In this document: positions 1-6,106 of the stretch, piece after piece
Layout: the number at the start of each line of letters is the position of its first letter
Position numbering within the stretch: position 1 is the first letter of the stretch
From: Aliarcobacter sp.
GTDB taxonomy: Bacteria; Campylobacterota; Campylobacteria; Campylobacterales; Arcobacteraceae
NCBI GenBank assembly: GCA_023268955.1
Contig: JALRJW010000046.1
Location: 1 to 12,528, forward strand
DNA: 12,528 nt
Direction: 5' to 3'
The notes under the pieces: generated by a model
Database searches by the model: none
What the model saw: the letters and a program-made list of their open reading frames with translations, nothing else
What the model was told of the DNA's origin: nothing
Translations under genes and position numbers: made by a program

Positions 1-1390
1 CCATATCATCATAATTAAAATCTAATTTCATAAATTCAGCACTTGAACTTTGAATATAGTTACGAATCATAGTTGCGTTTTTAAGTATCCCACTTTCCTT
101 TTCTTGTCTTACAACATCAGTAAGTTCCGAAGATTCAACTATTAAACCAAATGTCTTTTCAAGATAATCATTTGATAAAGCTGGAGATGTTTGCATACCA
201 ACTGGTGGAAGTTGCATTGAATCACCAATAAGAATAATTTTATTGTTGAATTTTGGATCATGAATATTTGTGAACTCAATAAGATCACTCAATAATTTGC
301 CAGACCCAAACCTGTAATATTCTTGCATAGAAAAGTTATCACCAATCATTGACGCTTCATCAACGATAAAAATTGAATTAGAGGGTCTAGAAATAGCCTC
401 ATCATGATGAAAATACATTTTATAGCTATTCTCTTCATCTTTTAGATATTTTAATTCGTATATACACTTATGGATTGTTTGAGCTGACTTTTTTGTTTTA
501 GCTTGAATTACCCTTGTTGCTTTTCCAGTTGGAGCAATTAAAAAATAGTTCTTTTCAGCTTTATCAAAATAATTTGTTAAACCTTTAATAAGATGAGTTT
601 TGCCTGTACCGCTATATCCTCGAAGAATATGAACTTTTTTAAATGGATCGTTTAAAAATTCTTCTATTTCTTTTATGGCTCTTTCTTGTGAGTTTGTCAT
701 TTTTTCAAAGAAGTCAATAAGTTTTATTGAATCTTCGTGAACTTCTATAAGTTCATCATCAGCATCTTCATCAAAAAACATGTACTTTACTAATTTTTGA
801 TTTTTGATTTTAAATTCTTCTGTATCTAATCTAAACGATAATTTTTCTATCTTAGTCTCTTCAATACTCATATGATTAAAATATGCATTATCAAAAAAAT
901 CTATACAATCACCACCAACTAAACTATTACATGGTTTTTTAAATGCTTTAAATGGAACTTGTTTTTCTTCAATTGTATTATATAACCAATAACTGATATT
1001 ATAAGCAGCTTCAAGTGAAACTAAAACTTCATCTCTAAAATAAACACAATTAAAATCTAACTCATTAGAATCTTCATTTTCTTGATAAAAACCCTTAGCA
1101 TTTATTCCAACAGCATAAATAAATTCAAATTGACTTATAATTTCTTTGTTTACGAGCCTAGAAAAAGGCTCATTAGATATTCTATCTTTTAAAGTTAAAC
1201 CCATTTCATAGTCTAACTTTAGTTCATGATATAACTTTTTTACGACAATCTCTGCAAATGACAAAATTATTATTGCAGAACCTTGAGGATTACTGCAACA
1301 GTATTTCTCAGCTTCTTGCAAATAATGATAAAAGTCCGAGAAGTACATTGATTTAGATTGTTTTAAAAATTCAAAGTTTCCTTTATACAT
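1..1390 (-). CDS. RecD/Dda-like SF1 DNA helicase, 3' end outside window
   Basis: Partial gene: 463 codons are visible from the ATG at 1390-1388, with no stop before the window edge. The ATG is preceded by AGAAAGGA at good spacing. Helicase motifs appear in order: SQERAI (234-239, Q-motif-like), Walker A GYSGTGKT (258-265), motif Ia APTGKATR (286-293), AQTIHK (303-308), Walker B FIVDEASM (341-348), motif III LIGDSMQLPPVG (387-398) and LTDVVRQ (423-429). This set is typical of SF1B 5'-3' helicases of the RecD/Dda group. The remaining C-terminal helicase motifs would be to the left. The first ~140 residues are a separate helical region that resembles DUF4145/HEPN-like domains (low confidence) but lacks the usual histidine. 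It is last in a run with the HUH and RNase H-like genes, 49 bases after the latter, so a role in unwinding during element replication is likely; a defence role is the alternative. Confidence 0.88.
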   Translation of the reverse strand, partial: MYKGNFEFLKQSKSMYFSDFYHYLQEAEKYCCSNPQGSAIIILSFAEIVVKKLYHELKLDYEMGLTLKDRISNEPFSRLVNKEIISQFEFIYAVGINAKGFYQENEDSNELDFNCVYFRDEVLVSLEAAYNISYWLYNTIEEKQVPFKAFKKPCNSLVGGDCIDFFDNAYFNHMSIEETKIEKLSFRLDTEEFKIKNQKLVKYMFFDEDADDELIEVHEDSIKLIDFFEKMTNSQERAIKEIEEFLNDPFKKVHILRGYSGTGKTHLIKGLTNYFDKAEKNYFLIAPTGKATRVIQAKTKKSAQTIHKCIYELKYLKDEENSYKMYFHHDEAISRPSNSIFIVDEASMIGDNFSMQEYYRFGSGKLLSDLIEFTNIHDPKFNNKIILIGDSMQLPPVGMQTSPALSNDYLEKTFGLIVESSELTDVVRQEKESGILKNATMIRNYIQSSSAEFMKLDFNYDDM

Positions 1391-1439
1391 GAATTTCCTT
1401 TCTAGGTTATTTAATTAAAAAGTTTTATTAATGATAGTC

Positions 1440-1895
1440 TTAGGCAAAAAGTTTTGCCCACTCTTCAGCTTGAGTTTTTGCTAATAATGCTTGCTCCTTT
1501 GCAATCTTGAAACAAAGCTTATTCCTTTCATTAGTGTGATTGTCAAGTTTGACTGCTATTACAAATTTATTTGCTGTAAGACTAGAATATTCCATCCAAA
1601 AAGCTTTATTTGCTATTCCTTTAAAATTGTTCACTCTCCATTGATTCATATATAAATTGATGCAATCCACGATGTAACCATTGTTAGAATAGACTGTTAT
1701 TTTAGTGTACGCAGAACCAATACCTTTTAAAGCATGAATCAAAGCTTGAATCTCTAAGGAATTGCTTGTTGTATTTGAACCCAGACTTGTCACCGTATAA
1801 TCGTAAGTTTTATAGACCACATTGGCACAATATCCACCAAATTTTTGCACTTCATTTACCAAGCAATAGCCGTGTACATAAATTTCTAAATTCAT
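1440..1895 (-). CDS. RNase HI-fold protein, probably catalytically inactive
   Basis: This 151-residue protein has the length and layout of bacterial RNase HI. Recognisable stretches are a first strand with HGYCLVN and FGGY (8-21), SLEIQALIHAL (47-57) with the conserved Glu48, a third strand KITVYSNNGYIVDCI (65-79), the W-containing segment around NQWRVNN (84-90), and the C-terminal helix with His120, Asn125 and Cys128. Compared with E. coli RNase HI, the catalytic Asp10 is His8, Asp70 is Asn71 and Asp134 is Phe129. Only Glu48 and the catalytic-loop His remain. Hydrolysis of RNA in RNA-DNA hybrids is therefore unlikely, while hybrid binding remains possible. The start has AAAGGT upstream. It lies between the HUH replication gene and the SF1 helicase gene, suggesting a replication role. 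The alignment was made by eye. Confidence 0.7.
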   Translation of the reverse strand: MNLEIYVHGYCLVNEVQKFGGYCANVVYKTYDYTVTSLGSNTTSNSLEIQALIHALKGIGSAYTKITVYSNNGYIVDCINLYMNQWRVNNFKGIANKAFWMEYSSLTANKFVIAVKLDNHTNERNKLCFKIAKEQALLAKTQAEEWAKLFA

Positions 1896-1910
1896 TTTAT
1901 TTACCTTTGT

Positions 1911-1945
1911 TAATATATTAAAGATTTAATCTTTTCAATATATTA
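1911..1945 (-). other. Intercistronic hairpin before the RNase H-like gene
   Basis: TAATATATTAAAGAT (1911-1925) pairs with ATCTTT (1929-1934) and AATATATTA (1937-1945) around a three-base loop with a two-base bulge. It sits in the 65-base gap between the HUH gene stop and the ribosome binding site of the RNase H-like gene. There is no T-tract after it on the minus strand, so an mRNA processing or stability element is more likely than a terminator. All pairs but two are A-T. Confidence 0.5.
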
Positions 1946-1960
1946 TCAGGCTCAAAAATT

Positions 1961-2563
1961 TTATTTTTTGTTCTCATCATTTCTTGGTCTTCCGGCACTA
2001 CTCTTTTTCTTTGGCATGTTGCCCCTTGTGTAAGCAACAGTTTTACAATTATTATTAGATTGTGCAATCTGTTCATCTTTACACACATAGGCAACAGCTT
2101 TATCAAGATTTAATCTCTTTTCTTTATCTCTGTGATCTAGCATACCAATCCCATTATATTTGTATTTATCAGCATTTAAATTGCAATTAAAAGAAATTCC
2201 TTTGCCTTTTGTAATCTCTTTTTCCCAGTAACTACACACTTGCTTAGCTTTAGCAATATCATTTTTAACTTCATGTCCATTAAAATATAAAAATCCATGA
2301 ATGTGTACACCTTTTGCATCTGTTTTTTCCTTTTTGAATTCGTATCCAATGTTATGCTTAAAAATTGTAGGTTTTGTTCTTCTACTATCCAATAATTTCT
2401 TTAAATCTTTTTTTGCATCTTTAAATGTAACAGCATCGCTAAATGGTTTTAGGTAAGATAAATCTACTCGTATAACATTTATTTTTGCAAAGTTATCTTG
2501 TAGTGCATCTATGTACTTTTCACTACTAGACTTTCTTTTACTTGTTCTTTGATTTGTTTTCAT
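1961..2563 (-). CDS. Inovirus Gp2 (YagK/YfjJ)-like HUH replication protein
   Basis: This 200-residue protein has the three motifs of HUH rolling-circle initiators. Motif 1 is IRVDLSY (31-37). The metal-binding HUH-type motif is GVHIHGFLYFNG (85-96) with His87 and His89. The likely nicking tyrosine is Tyr159 in AVAYVCKDEQ (156-165). The RVDLSY start, the conserved Trp113 and the C-terminal RGN...GRPR (180-194) match what I recall of the inovirus-type Gp2/YagK-YfjJ family. Such proteins nick one strand at an origin and stay covalently linked to the 5' end. The start ATG is preceded by AAAGGT. The 442-base non-coding stretch immediately upstream has repeats and a hairpin fitting an origin. The N-terminus and C-terminus are lysine-rich. 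Family membership is from motif recall, not from a search. Confidence 0.78.
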   Translation of the reverse strand: MKTNQRTSKRKSSSEKYIDALQDNFAKINVIRVDLSYLKPFSDAVTFKDAKKDLKKLLDSRRTKPTIFKHNIGYEFKKEKTDAKGVHIHGFLYFNGHEVKNDIAKAKQVCSYWEKEITKGKGISFNCNLNADKYKYNGIGMLDHRDKEKRLNLDKAVAYVCKDEQIAQSNNNCKTVAYTRGNMPKKKSSAGRPRNDENKK

Positions 2564-2589
2564 GTTTTAACCTTTTTATTGTATTTCAT

Positions 2590-2595
2590 ATAATA
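2590..2595 (-). promoter_or_regulatory. Candidate -10 box for the HUH gene
   Basis: TATTAT on the minus strand lies 27 bases before the ATG at 2563. One TTTGTATACAAA palindrome (2598-2609) abuts it on the upstream side, where a repressor or initiator could block it. No -35 match is seen, which is common in Campylobacterota promoters. Confidence 0.35.
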
Positions 2596-2597
2596 TG

Positions 2598-2609
2598 TTT
2601 GTATACAAA
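2598..2609. repeat. GTATAC palindrome copy 1 (TTTGTATACAAA)
   Basis: Perfect 12-bp palindrome preceded by ATAT and one base. It is identical to the copy at 2779-2790, including the ATAT-N prefix. It is adjacent to the probable promoter of the HUH gene, so an operator or iteron role is likely. Confidence 0.6.
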
Positions 2610-2715
2610 AAATATTTAGTTATAAGTGATGTGAGTCATTAATCTTCATAGATAGATAATAAAGTATAAGAGAGTAATCAGTTGCTCTAGCAATATATAT
2701 TCTAATTAGTTTTAA

Positions 2716-2733
2716 TATTAATATATATTAATA
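2716..2733. repeat. 18-bp AT-only palindrome
   Basis: TATTAATATATATTAATA is a perfect palindrome without G or C, in the most AT-rich part of the non-coding region. It could be an easily melted segment of an origin, but A-T palindromes also arise by chance in such sequence. Confidence 0.4.
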
Positions 2734-2778
2734 ACATTTAAAACCCATATTATTTTAAATCAAAACTGTTCATATATC

Positions 2779-2790
2779 TTTGTATACAAA
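2779..2790. repeat. GTATAC palindrome copy 2 (TTTGTATACAAA)
   Basis: Second exact copy of the 12-bp palindrome with the same ATAT-N prefix, 181 bases from copy 1. Confidence 0.6.
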
Positions 2791-2830
2791 TTTTTAAATT
2801 ACCAGTACTACTTGAGTTTAGATTTTTATA

Positions 2831-2842
2831 TTTATATACAAA
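2831..2842. repeat. GTATAC palindrome copy 3 (TTTATATACAAA)
   Basis: Differs from copies 1 and 2 at one base and starts 52 bases from copy 2. Possibly a weaker site for the same protein. Confidence 0.4.
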
Positions 2843-2876
2843 TCTAGGATATAAAATTTAATTTAAAAATCTACAC

Positions 2877-2908
2877 ATACACCTACTCTATTTAAAGAGT
2901 AGATGTAT
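2877..2908. other. Hairpin, possible nick-site or terminator structure
   Basis: Arms 2877-2889 and 2896-2908 (13 bases each) pair over a six-base loop, ATTTAA. Pairing includes the stretch CTACTCT/AGAGTAG. On the minus-strand RNA there are 12 Watson-Crick pairs and one G-U pair. A run of five T's follows only about nine bases later on the minus strand, so a terminator for the upstream HTH gene is possible but not typical. A cruciform nick site for the HUH protein is the other reading. Confidence 0.5.
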
Positions 2909-2950
2909 TTATAATCGTCAGTATGTTTGTATTTTGATTAAGTTGTGTAG

Positions 2951-2972
2951 AATCATTTAAGCTTAAATTATT
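2951..2972. repeat. Palindrome around ATTTAAGCTTAAAT
   Basis: A perfect 14-bp palindrome at 2955-2968 extends to 22 bp with one mismatched pair (AAT and ATT outer arms). It lies 38 bases downstream of the HTH gene stop. Function unknown; possible protein-binding site. Confidence 0.4.
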
Positions 2973-3005
2973 GGTATTATTTAGTCAATTTTTATTAATT
3001 TATTA

Positions 3006-3218
3006 TTATAAAATTGTATATGTATTTTCTTCTAAATATGAAATAAGAGCAGTTCGAGAGATGAAGTTCTTTGAAGCTAATTTTGTTACTTCAATCTTTC
3101 TAGAATAAATCAGTTTTTTTAGCAAATCTGACTTTATTATGCCCATTTCATCAATCTGTTTTATACTAAATAAAACACCTTCAGGGATCAACTCATTATA
3201 GTTTGTAATCATTGTCAT
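3006..3218 (-). CDS. Small excisionase/AlpA-like helix-turn-helix protein
   Basis: This 70-residue protein has the pattern of MerR-type winged-helix DNA-binding proteins of the excisionase/AlpA group. LFSIKQIDEMGIIKSDLLKKLI (16-37) is the helix-turn-helix, KIEVTKLAS (41-49) the wing, and FISRTALISYLEE (52-64) the closing helix seen in HTH_17-like domains. Such proteins are excisionases or regulators of integrase and excision in phages and satellites. The first ATG follows a good TAGGAGA site; the ATG two codons later is less well placed. An inverted repeat 22 bases upstream of the start could be its own operator. It is carried with a tyrosine integrase, fitting an excision or regulatory role. 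The exact role (Xis or transcription regulator) cannot be decided here. Confidence 0.65.
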   Translation of the reverse strand: MTMITNYNELIPEGVLFSIKQIDEMGIIKSDLLKKLIYSRKIEVTKLASKNFISRTALISYLEENTYTIL

Positions 3219-3240
3219 TTGAATCTCCTATATGTCTTTC

Positions 3241-3286
3241 AAAAGAGTTAAAATTTAATATTTTATTTTTAAATTAATACTCTTTT
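3241..3286. promoter_or_regulatory. Inverted repeat upstream of the HTH gene, possible operator
   Basis: AAAAGAGTTAAAATTT (3241-3256) and its near reverse complement (3271-3286) match at 13 of 16 positions over a 14-base A-T spacer. It lies between the HTH gene start and the preceding gene, so autoregulation by the HTH protein is plausible. Confidence 0.45.
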
Positions 3287-3345
3287 TCATACAAGTAGTT
3301 AGTGAAAAAATTTTATTTTTTTTACAATTTAAACTCTACTAATTA

Positions 3346-3738
3346 TTATAGAGCATTTATAATATCATTAATGTATTCATCAACATTATCTTTATTTACT
3401 TCTTCACACAATTTAATAATATGTTTATTCTCAAAGTTAAATTTATATTTAATTTCAAACTCTTTTAAGAATGAACAAATGTATAGTAAATAAGTAAGCT
3501 CTTCAGATTTAATTACAATACAATTATCATCTTTTAAAATCATTCTAAATCTTTCTTTACTTCTATAACTAGCACAACCATTTTTATCTTTTTCTACAAT
3601 TAATTCTGCAAGACCAATGCAGTGCGTATTTAGATTATTTACTAGTACACTTGTAACTTGTTTTAACTGTATTTTATCTTTAGGATAAACCTCTAAACTA
3701 AATTTTTCTACATCACATTCAACTAAATTTTTCAACAT
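3346..3738 (-). CDS. Hypothetical protein of 130 residues
   Basis: I do not recognise this protein. The ATG is preceded by AAAGGA at normal spacing and the frame is uninterrupted. The sequence is soluble-looking and lysine-rich, with predicted strand-rich character in the first half (SLEVYPKDK, RFRMILKDDNCIVIK) and helices in the second half (ELTYLLYICSFLKEFE at about 80-95, and DNVDEYINDIINAL at the C-terminus). Three scattered cysteines (8, 40, 55) form no CxxC pair, so no zinc ribbon is present. There is no signal peptide or membrane segment. It lies between the HTH gene and the phased-repeat region. A regulatory or replication-accessory role, or a protein specific to this element, is possible but unsupported. 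Confidence 0.65.
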   Translation of the reverse strand: MLKNLVECDVEKFSLEVYPKDKIQLKQVTSVLVNNLNTHCIGLAELIVEKDKNGCASYRSKERFRMILKDDNCIVIKSEELTYLLYICSFLKEFEIKYKFNFENKHIIKLCEEVNKDNVDEYINDIINAL

Positions 3739-3931
3739 CTTTTTTCCTTTATATTATTGTTAAGAAACTGCTTTAAACTTTTAAAATCCAATCTCTTTCA
3801 TTTATATCTGATTATGAAAAATTTTATTTTCTAATAAATAAAGAACTGTGATTAAACAATAGAAAAAAAACAAATATTAACCTACTAAATAAATTAGTAA
3901 ATGTCATAAAGAACTTTCTAAACGTTTTGTT

Positions 3932-4038
3932 TGAATTATTATGAAAAAAATACTGAGAATTATACTGAGAAGCCTATTGAGAAGGGTTTGAGTAGATTTG
4001 AAAATTAGTTGAGAAATCTTTGAGAGTGGTCTGAAAAG
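3932..4038 (+). repeat. About ten TGARAA-type repeats phased at ~11 bases
   Basis: Seven-base units begin at 3932 (TGAATTA), 3942 (TGAAAAA), 3954 (TGAGAAT), 3966 and 3978 (TGAGAAG), 3989 (TGAGTAG), 3999 (TGAAAAT), 4010 (TGAGAAA), 4021 (TGAGAGT) and 4032 (TGAAAAG). The steps are 10, 12, 12, 12, 11, 10, 11, 11 and 11 bases, close to one DNA turn. The period is not a multiple of three and TGA recurs in changing frames, so it is not a coding repeat. An iteron-like or partition-type binding array, or a repeat-containing RNA, is possible. Confidence 0.55.
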
Positions 4039-4060
4039 TTCAAACCACTATAATTTTTTT
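3943..4060 (+). ncRNA. Possible small RNA ending at a terminator
   Basis: The plus strand has a terminator-like hairpin at 4025-4060 but no plus-strand gene ahead of it. A transcript covering the TGARAA repeats would explain the terminator. TATTAT at 3937-3942 is a weak -10 candidate with no -35. This is inference; the 5' end is arbitrary. Confidence 0.25.
4025..4060 (+). terminator. Plus-strand intrinsic terminator
   Basis: AGTGGT (4025-4030) pairs with ACCACT (4044-4049). Inside, after one mismatch, TGAA pairs with TTCA around an AAG loop. The stem is followed by ATAA and a run of seven T's (4054-4060). Read on the minus strand no T-tract follows, so it serves plus-strand transcription. 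Confidence 0.6.
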
Positions 4061-4086
4061 ATATTTAAAGATAAAAATATCAAATA

Positions 4087-6039
4087 TCAAGGCTCTTTTT
4101 TTTGCTTTTTTTGAGTTTTAACATATTCTTCATACAACTTTTTTGCTGTTTCAAAATCCTCATATTTAAATTCTTTTTTATCACTTATAGGTGATGAATT
4201 TTTAAGGAAGTAGCCTTTTGGAACTACAATATCTCTTTCTAATTTGTAATCATTAATTTTGCACAATTTCTTATTACTTAAAAATTCTTTAGTAGAATAT
4301 GCTTTAAACAAATTCACAATATTATCTTCATTATTTACTGCATTTAAATTATCAACTAGTTGTCTAAACATCTCATCTTTATCTTTTAGTTTTACTAATA
4401 ATTCATCATTATTTTTGTAATCTGTAATTTTATTGATTGTTATAAAATAATAATAAAGATCTTGTCTAATATAGTATCCTTTCTTCAATGATTCTTCTAA
4501 TTGTAGATATAGTTCTTTATCTTCTAAATCTTTTAATACATTAAAAAAATCAGTATTTTTAGTCTTTATTGCTTGAATAAAACTATCAATTTGTTCATCT
4601 GTATTGATAGGTTCTAATTTTTCATCTGAATTATAATTATTCATAGAATTAACAATAGTTAGTCTATTATTTTCATGTTTTGATTTATTAAATAATCCTA
4701 AATCTTTTGAAAAAGAATCTAAATCATTTTCTATAAGATGTGGTAAATCAAATTCATCAAGTAGATTCAAATTAGATACAACATTTTCTAATTTTTTTAT
4801 TTCTATATATTCAAACCTTTTATAAAAATCTTTGAGAAAATTTAATATATCTTTTGATGAAATCAATACTTGTGCATATATTTTTATTCGTTCATTTGTT
4901 TTTGATTCTATTACATATCTATCAAAAAATACTGCGTGTAAAAGTGCGTTAAGTTTCTTGATGTTTTCTTGTGTTGGTGTTATATCACCAATATGAATAA
5001 AAAGTTTATTTTTAACAATGTTTTCAATAGGTTCTTTCAAATTATCGTCATTAATAGTTTTACAATATTCTACACCAAATATAGGTTGTATAATTTTTTC
5101 AAAGAATATTTTTTCAGTAATTTTTTTATCGCCAATCATTACTAAAGCTATATTTGAACTCTCCATTTTTTGAAAAAAATATGAAATCCAATCTAAAATA
5201 GCTATTGTTAGTACTTTTTCATTATCTTTTTTTTCTATTTCATTCGTAAAATGTTCTAAAAAATTAATTATAAATCCATCATATGATGAAGTTTCTTTTT
5301 CATTATTATTTAATCTATTTTTTAAATATTTTGTAGGTTTGAATGAGTTTTTATATAAAATATTTTCTGATTCAAAAAATTCATTTTCTTTTGGATTAAA
5401 TATTTCTGATTCAACTATTGGAATATGATAATCTAAAATATAATCATATATTTTGCCACTAGAAACTTTATCTTTTTTTACTATTTCTCTACTTTGTATA
5501 ATCTTAATTGCTCTATCTAAATCTCTTGATATAGCTTCATCAATATCTACTTTAGGACTATCATTAATTTTACCATTTTCATTTTTTCTGTAGTAAATTT
5601 TATTTTCGTATTTCCAAAGGCATATTACCGTACTATTAATTTCTTGTATTAGTTTTTTACTATTACTTTCTATTTCATCATATCTATTTTTTTCTGTATT
5701 AGAAACATAATCTTTTACATACTCTGCTGCATTATGCTTACTTAAATTATGAACTAAATTTCTTTCGGTATTTAATTGATTTTTAAAGGTTTCAATTTGA
5801 TGGTTATTTAAAATATTCATTGCCATATTATAGTTTTTACTATTAATATTTTCATTTTTATTTGTACTTGATGATGTACTTTTTTCATCAATAATTTCTG
5901 TTTCAATCACATTATTCAGAGGAATTGGTAAGTGATTTTTATTACTTTCATAATCACCATCAATAAGTGCTTCTCTCACTTCATTTTCTAAATCTTTTAT
6001 AGATAGAGTTCCAAAATTACTATTATTATCATTATTCAT
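4087..6039 (-). CDS. Primase/SF3 helicase-like protein with degenerate ATPase motifs
   Basis: This 650-residue protein is rich in Asn, Lys, Ile and Glu. The middle (about 280-415) follows the order of phage and plasmid primase-associated SF3/D5-like helicases: a tryptophan-containing helix DWISYFFQ (283-290); a strand then loop ALVMIGDKKITEKIFF (298-313); EKIIQPIFG (314-322), which matches the usual 'il.PLFG' after Walker A; KLFIHIGDI (345-353) in the Walker B position; and AQVLISSKDI (389-398) in the sensor 1 position. The Walker A Gly-Lys-Ser/Thr is absent, Walker B lacks the Asp-Glu pair, and the sensor Asn is Ser. Residues 1-130 look disordered and polar. ATP hydrolysis is doubtful. The start has AGGA and a -10 box upstream. 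It follows the integrase gene in the same direction. The family call rests on order and spacing only; an unrelated fold is possible. Confidence 0.5.
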   Translation of the reverse strand: MNNDNNSNFGTLSIKDLENEVREALIDGDYESNKNHLPIPLNNVIETEIIDEKSTSSSTNKNENINSKNYNMAMNILNNHQIETFKNQLNTERNLVHNLSKHNAAEYVKDYVSNTEKNRYDEIESNSKKLIQEINSTVICLWKYENKIYYRKNENGKINDSPKVDIDEAISRDLDRAIKIIQSREIVKKDKVSSGKIYDYILDYHIPIVESEIFNPKENEFFESENILYKNSFKPTKYLKNRLNNNEKETSSYDGFIINFLEHFTNEIEKKDNEKVLTIAILDWISYFFQKMESSNIALVMIGDKKITEKIFFEKIIQPIFGVEYCKTINDDNLKEPIENIVKNKLFIHIGDITPTQENIKKLNALLHAVFFDRYVIESKTNERIKIYAQVLISSKDILNFLKDFYKRFEYIEIKKLENVVSNLNLLDEFDLPHLIENDLDSFSKDLGLFNKSKHENNRLTIVNSMNNYNSDEKLEPINTDEQIDSFIQAIKTKNTDFFNVLKDLEDKELYLQLEESLKKGYYIRQDLYYYFITINKITDYKNNDELLVKLKDKDEMFRQLVDNLNAVNNEDNIVNLFKAYSTKEFLSNKKLCKINDYKLERDIVVPKGYFLKNSSPISDKKEFKYEDFETAKKLYEEYVKTQKKQKKEP

Positions 6040-6074
6040 ATTTATCCTATTTAGTAATTATATAATTTTAAATA

Positions 6075-6080
6075 ATTATA
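6075..6080 (-). promoter_or_regulatory. Candidate -10 box for the 650-residue gene
   Basis: TATAAT on the minus strand (context GGCTATAATT) lies 35 bases before the ATG at 6039, in the 67-base gap after the integrase gene. The AGGA ribosome binding site is at 6045-6048. No -35 is evident. Confidence 0.45.
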
Positions 6081-6106
6081 GCCTAGTAATAATCAAAGAT
6101 ATATAA

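Larger units (their letters stand above)
2564..3005. other. Origin-like non-coding region upstream of the HUH gene
   Basis: No plausible gene is seen in these 442 very AT-rich bases. They hold three copies of a TTTGTATACAAA-type palindrome, an 18-bp AT-only palindrome, a 13-bp-stem hairpin and a 14-bp palindrome, listed separately. This density of symmetric elements directly upstream of an HUH initiator suggests a replication origin and/or the operator region of the HUH gene. The origin role is inference. Confidence 0.5.
3739..4086. other. Non-coding stretch with phased repeats
   Basis: No gene is seen in these 348 bases. The left part (3739-3930) is A-T rich with only a small hairpin, TACTAA/TTAGTA at 3883-3899. 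The right part holds an array of TGARAA-type repeats (3932-4038) and a plus-strand terminator-like hairpin (4025-4060), listed separately. Confidence 0.6.

Noticed and set aside
1918..2106. A 62-codon minus-strand open frame overlapping the end of the HUH gene
   Set aside because: It lies in another frame over a gene with clear HUH motifs, has no ribosome binding site and its tail falls in the intercistronic hairpin.
3204..3218. HTH protein begins MTMIT, like E. coli LacZ, hinting at vector contamination
   Set aside because: The DNA codons differ and the surrounding sequence is A-T rich native sequence; coincidence over five residues.
3302..3493. A 63-codon plus-strand open frame
   Set aside because: It is antisense to the 130-residue gene, mostly Phe/Leu/Ser/Tyr from A-T rich sequence, and has no domain resemblance.
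3932..4038. CRISPR array or type III toxin-antitoxin repeat RNA
   Set aside because: Units are 7 bases at 11-base steps with no spacers, so not CRISPR. A type III system would have a toxin gene directly downstream on the plus strand, and none exists.
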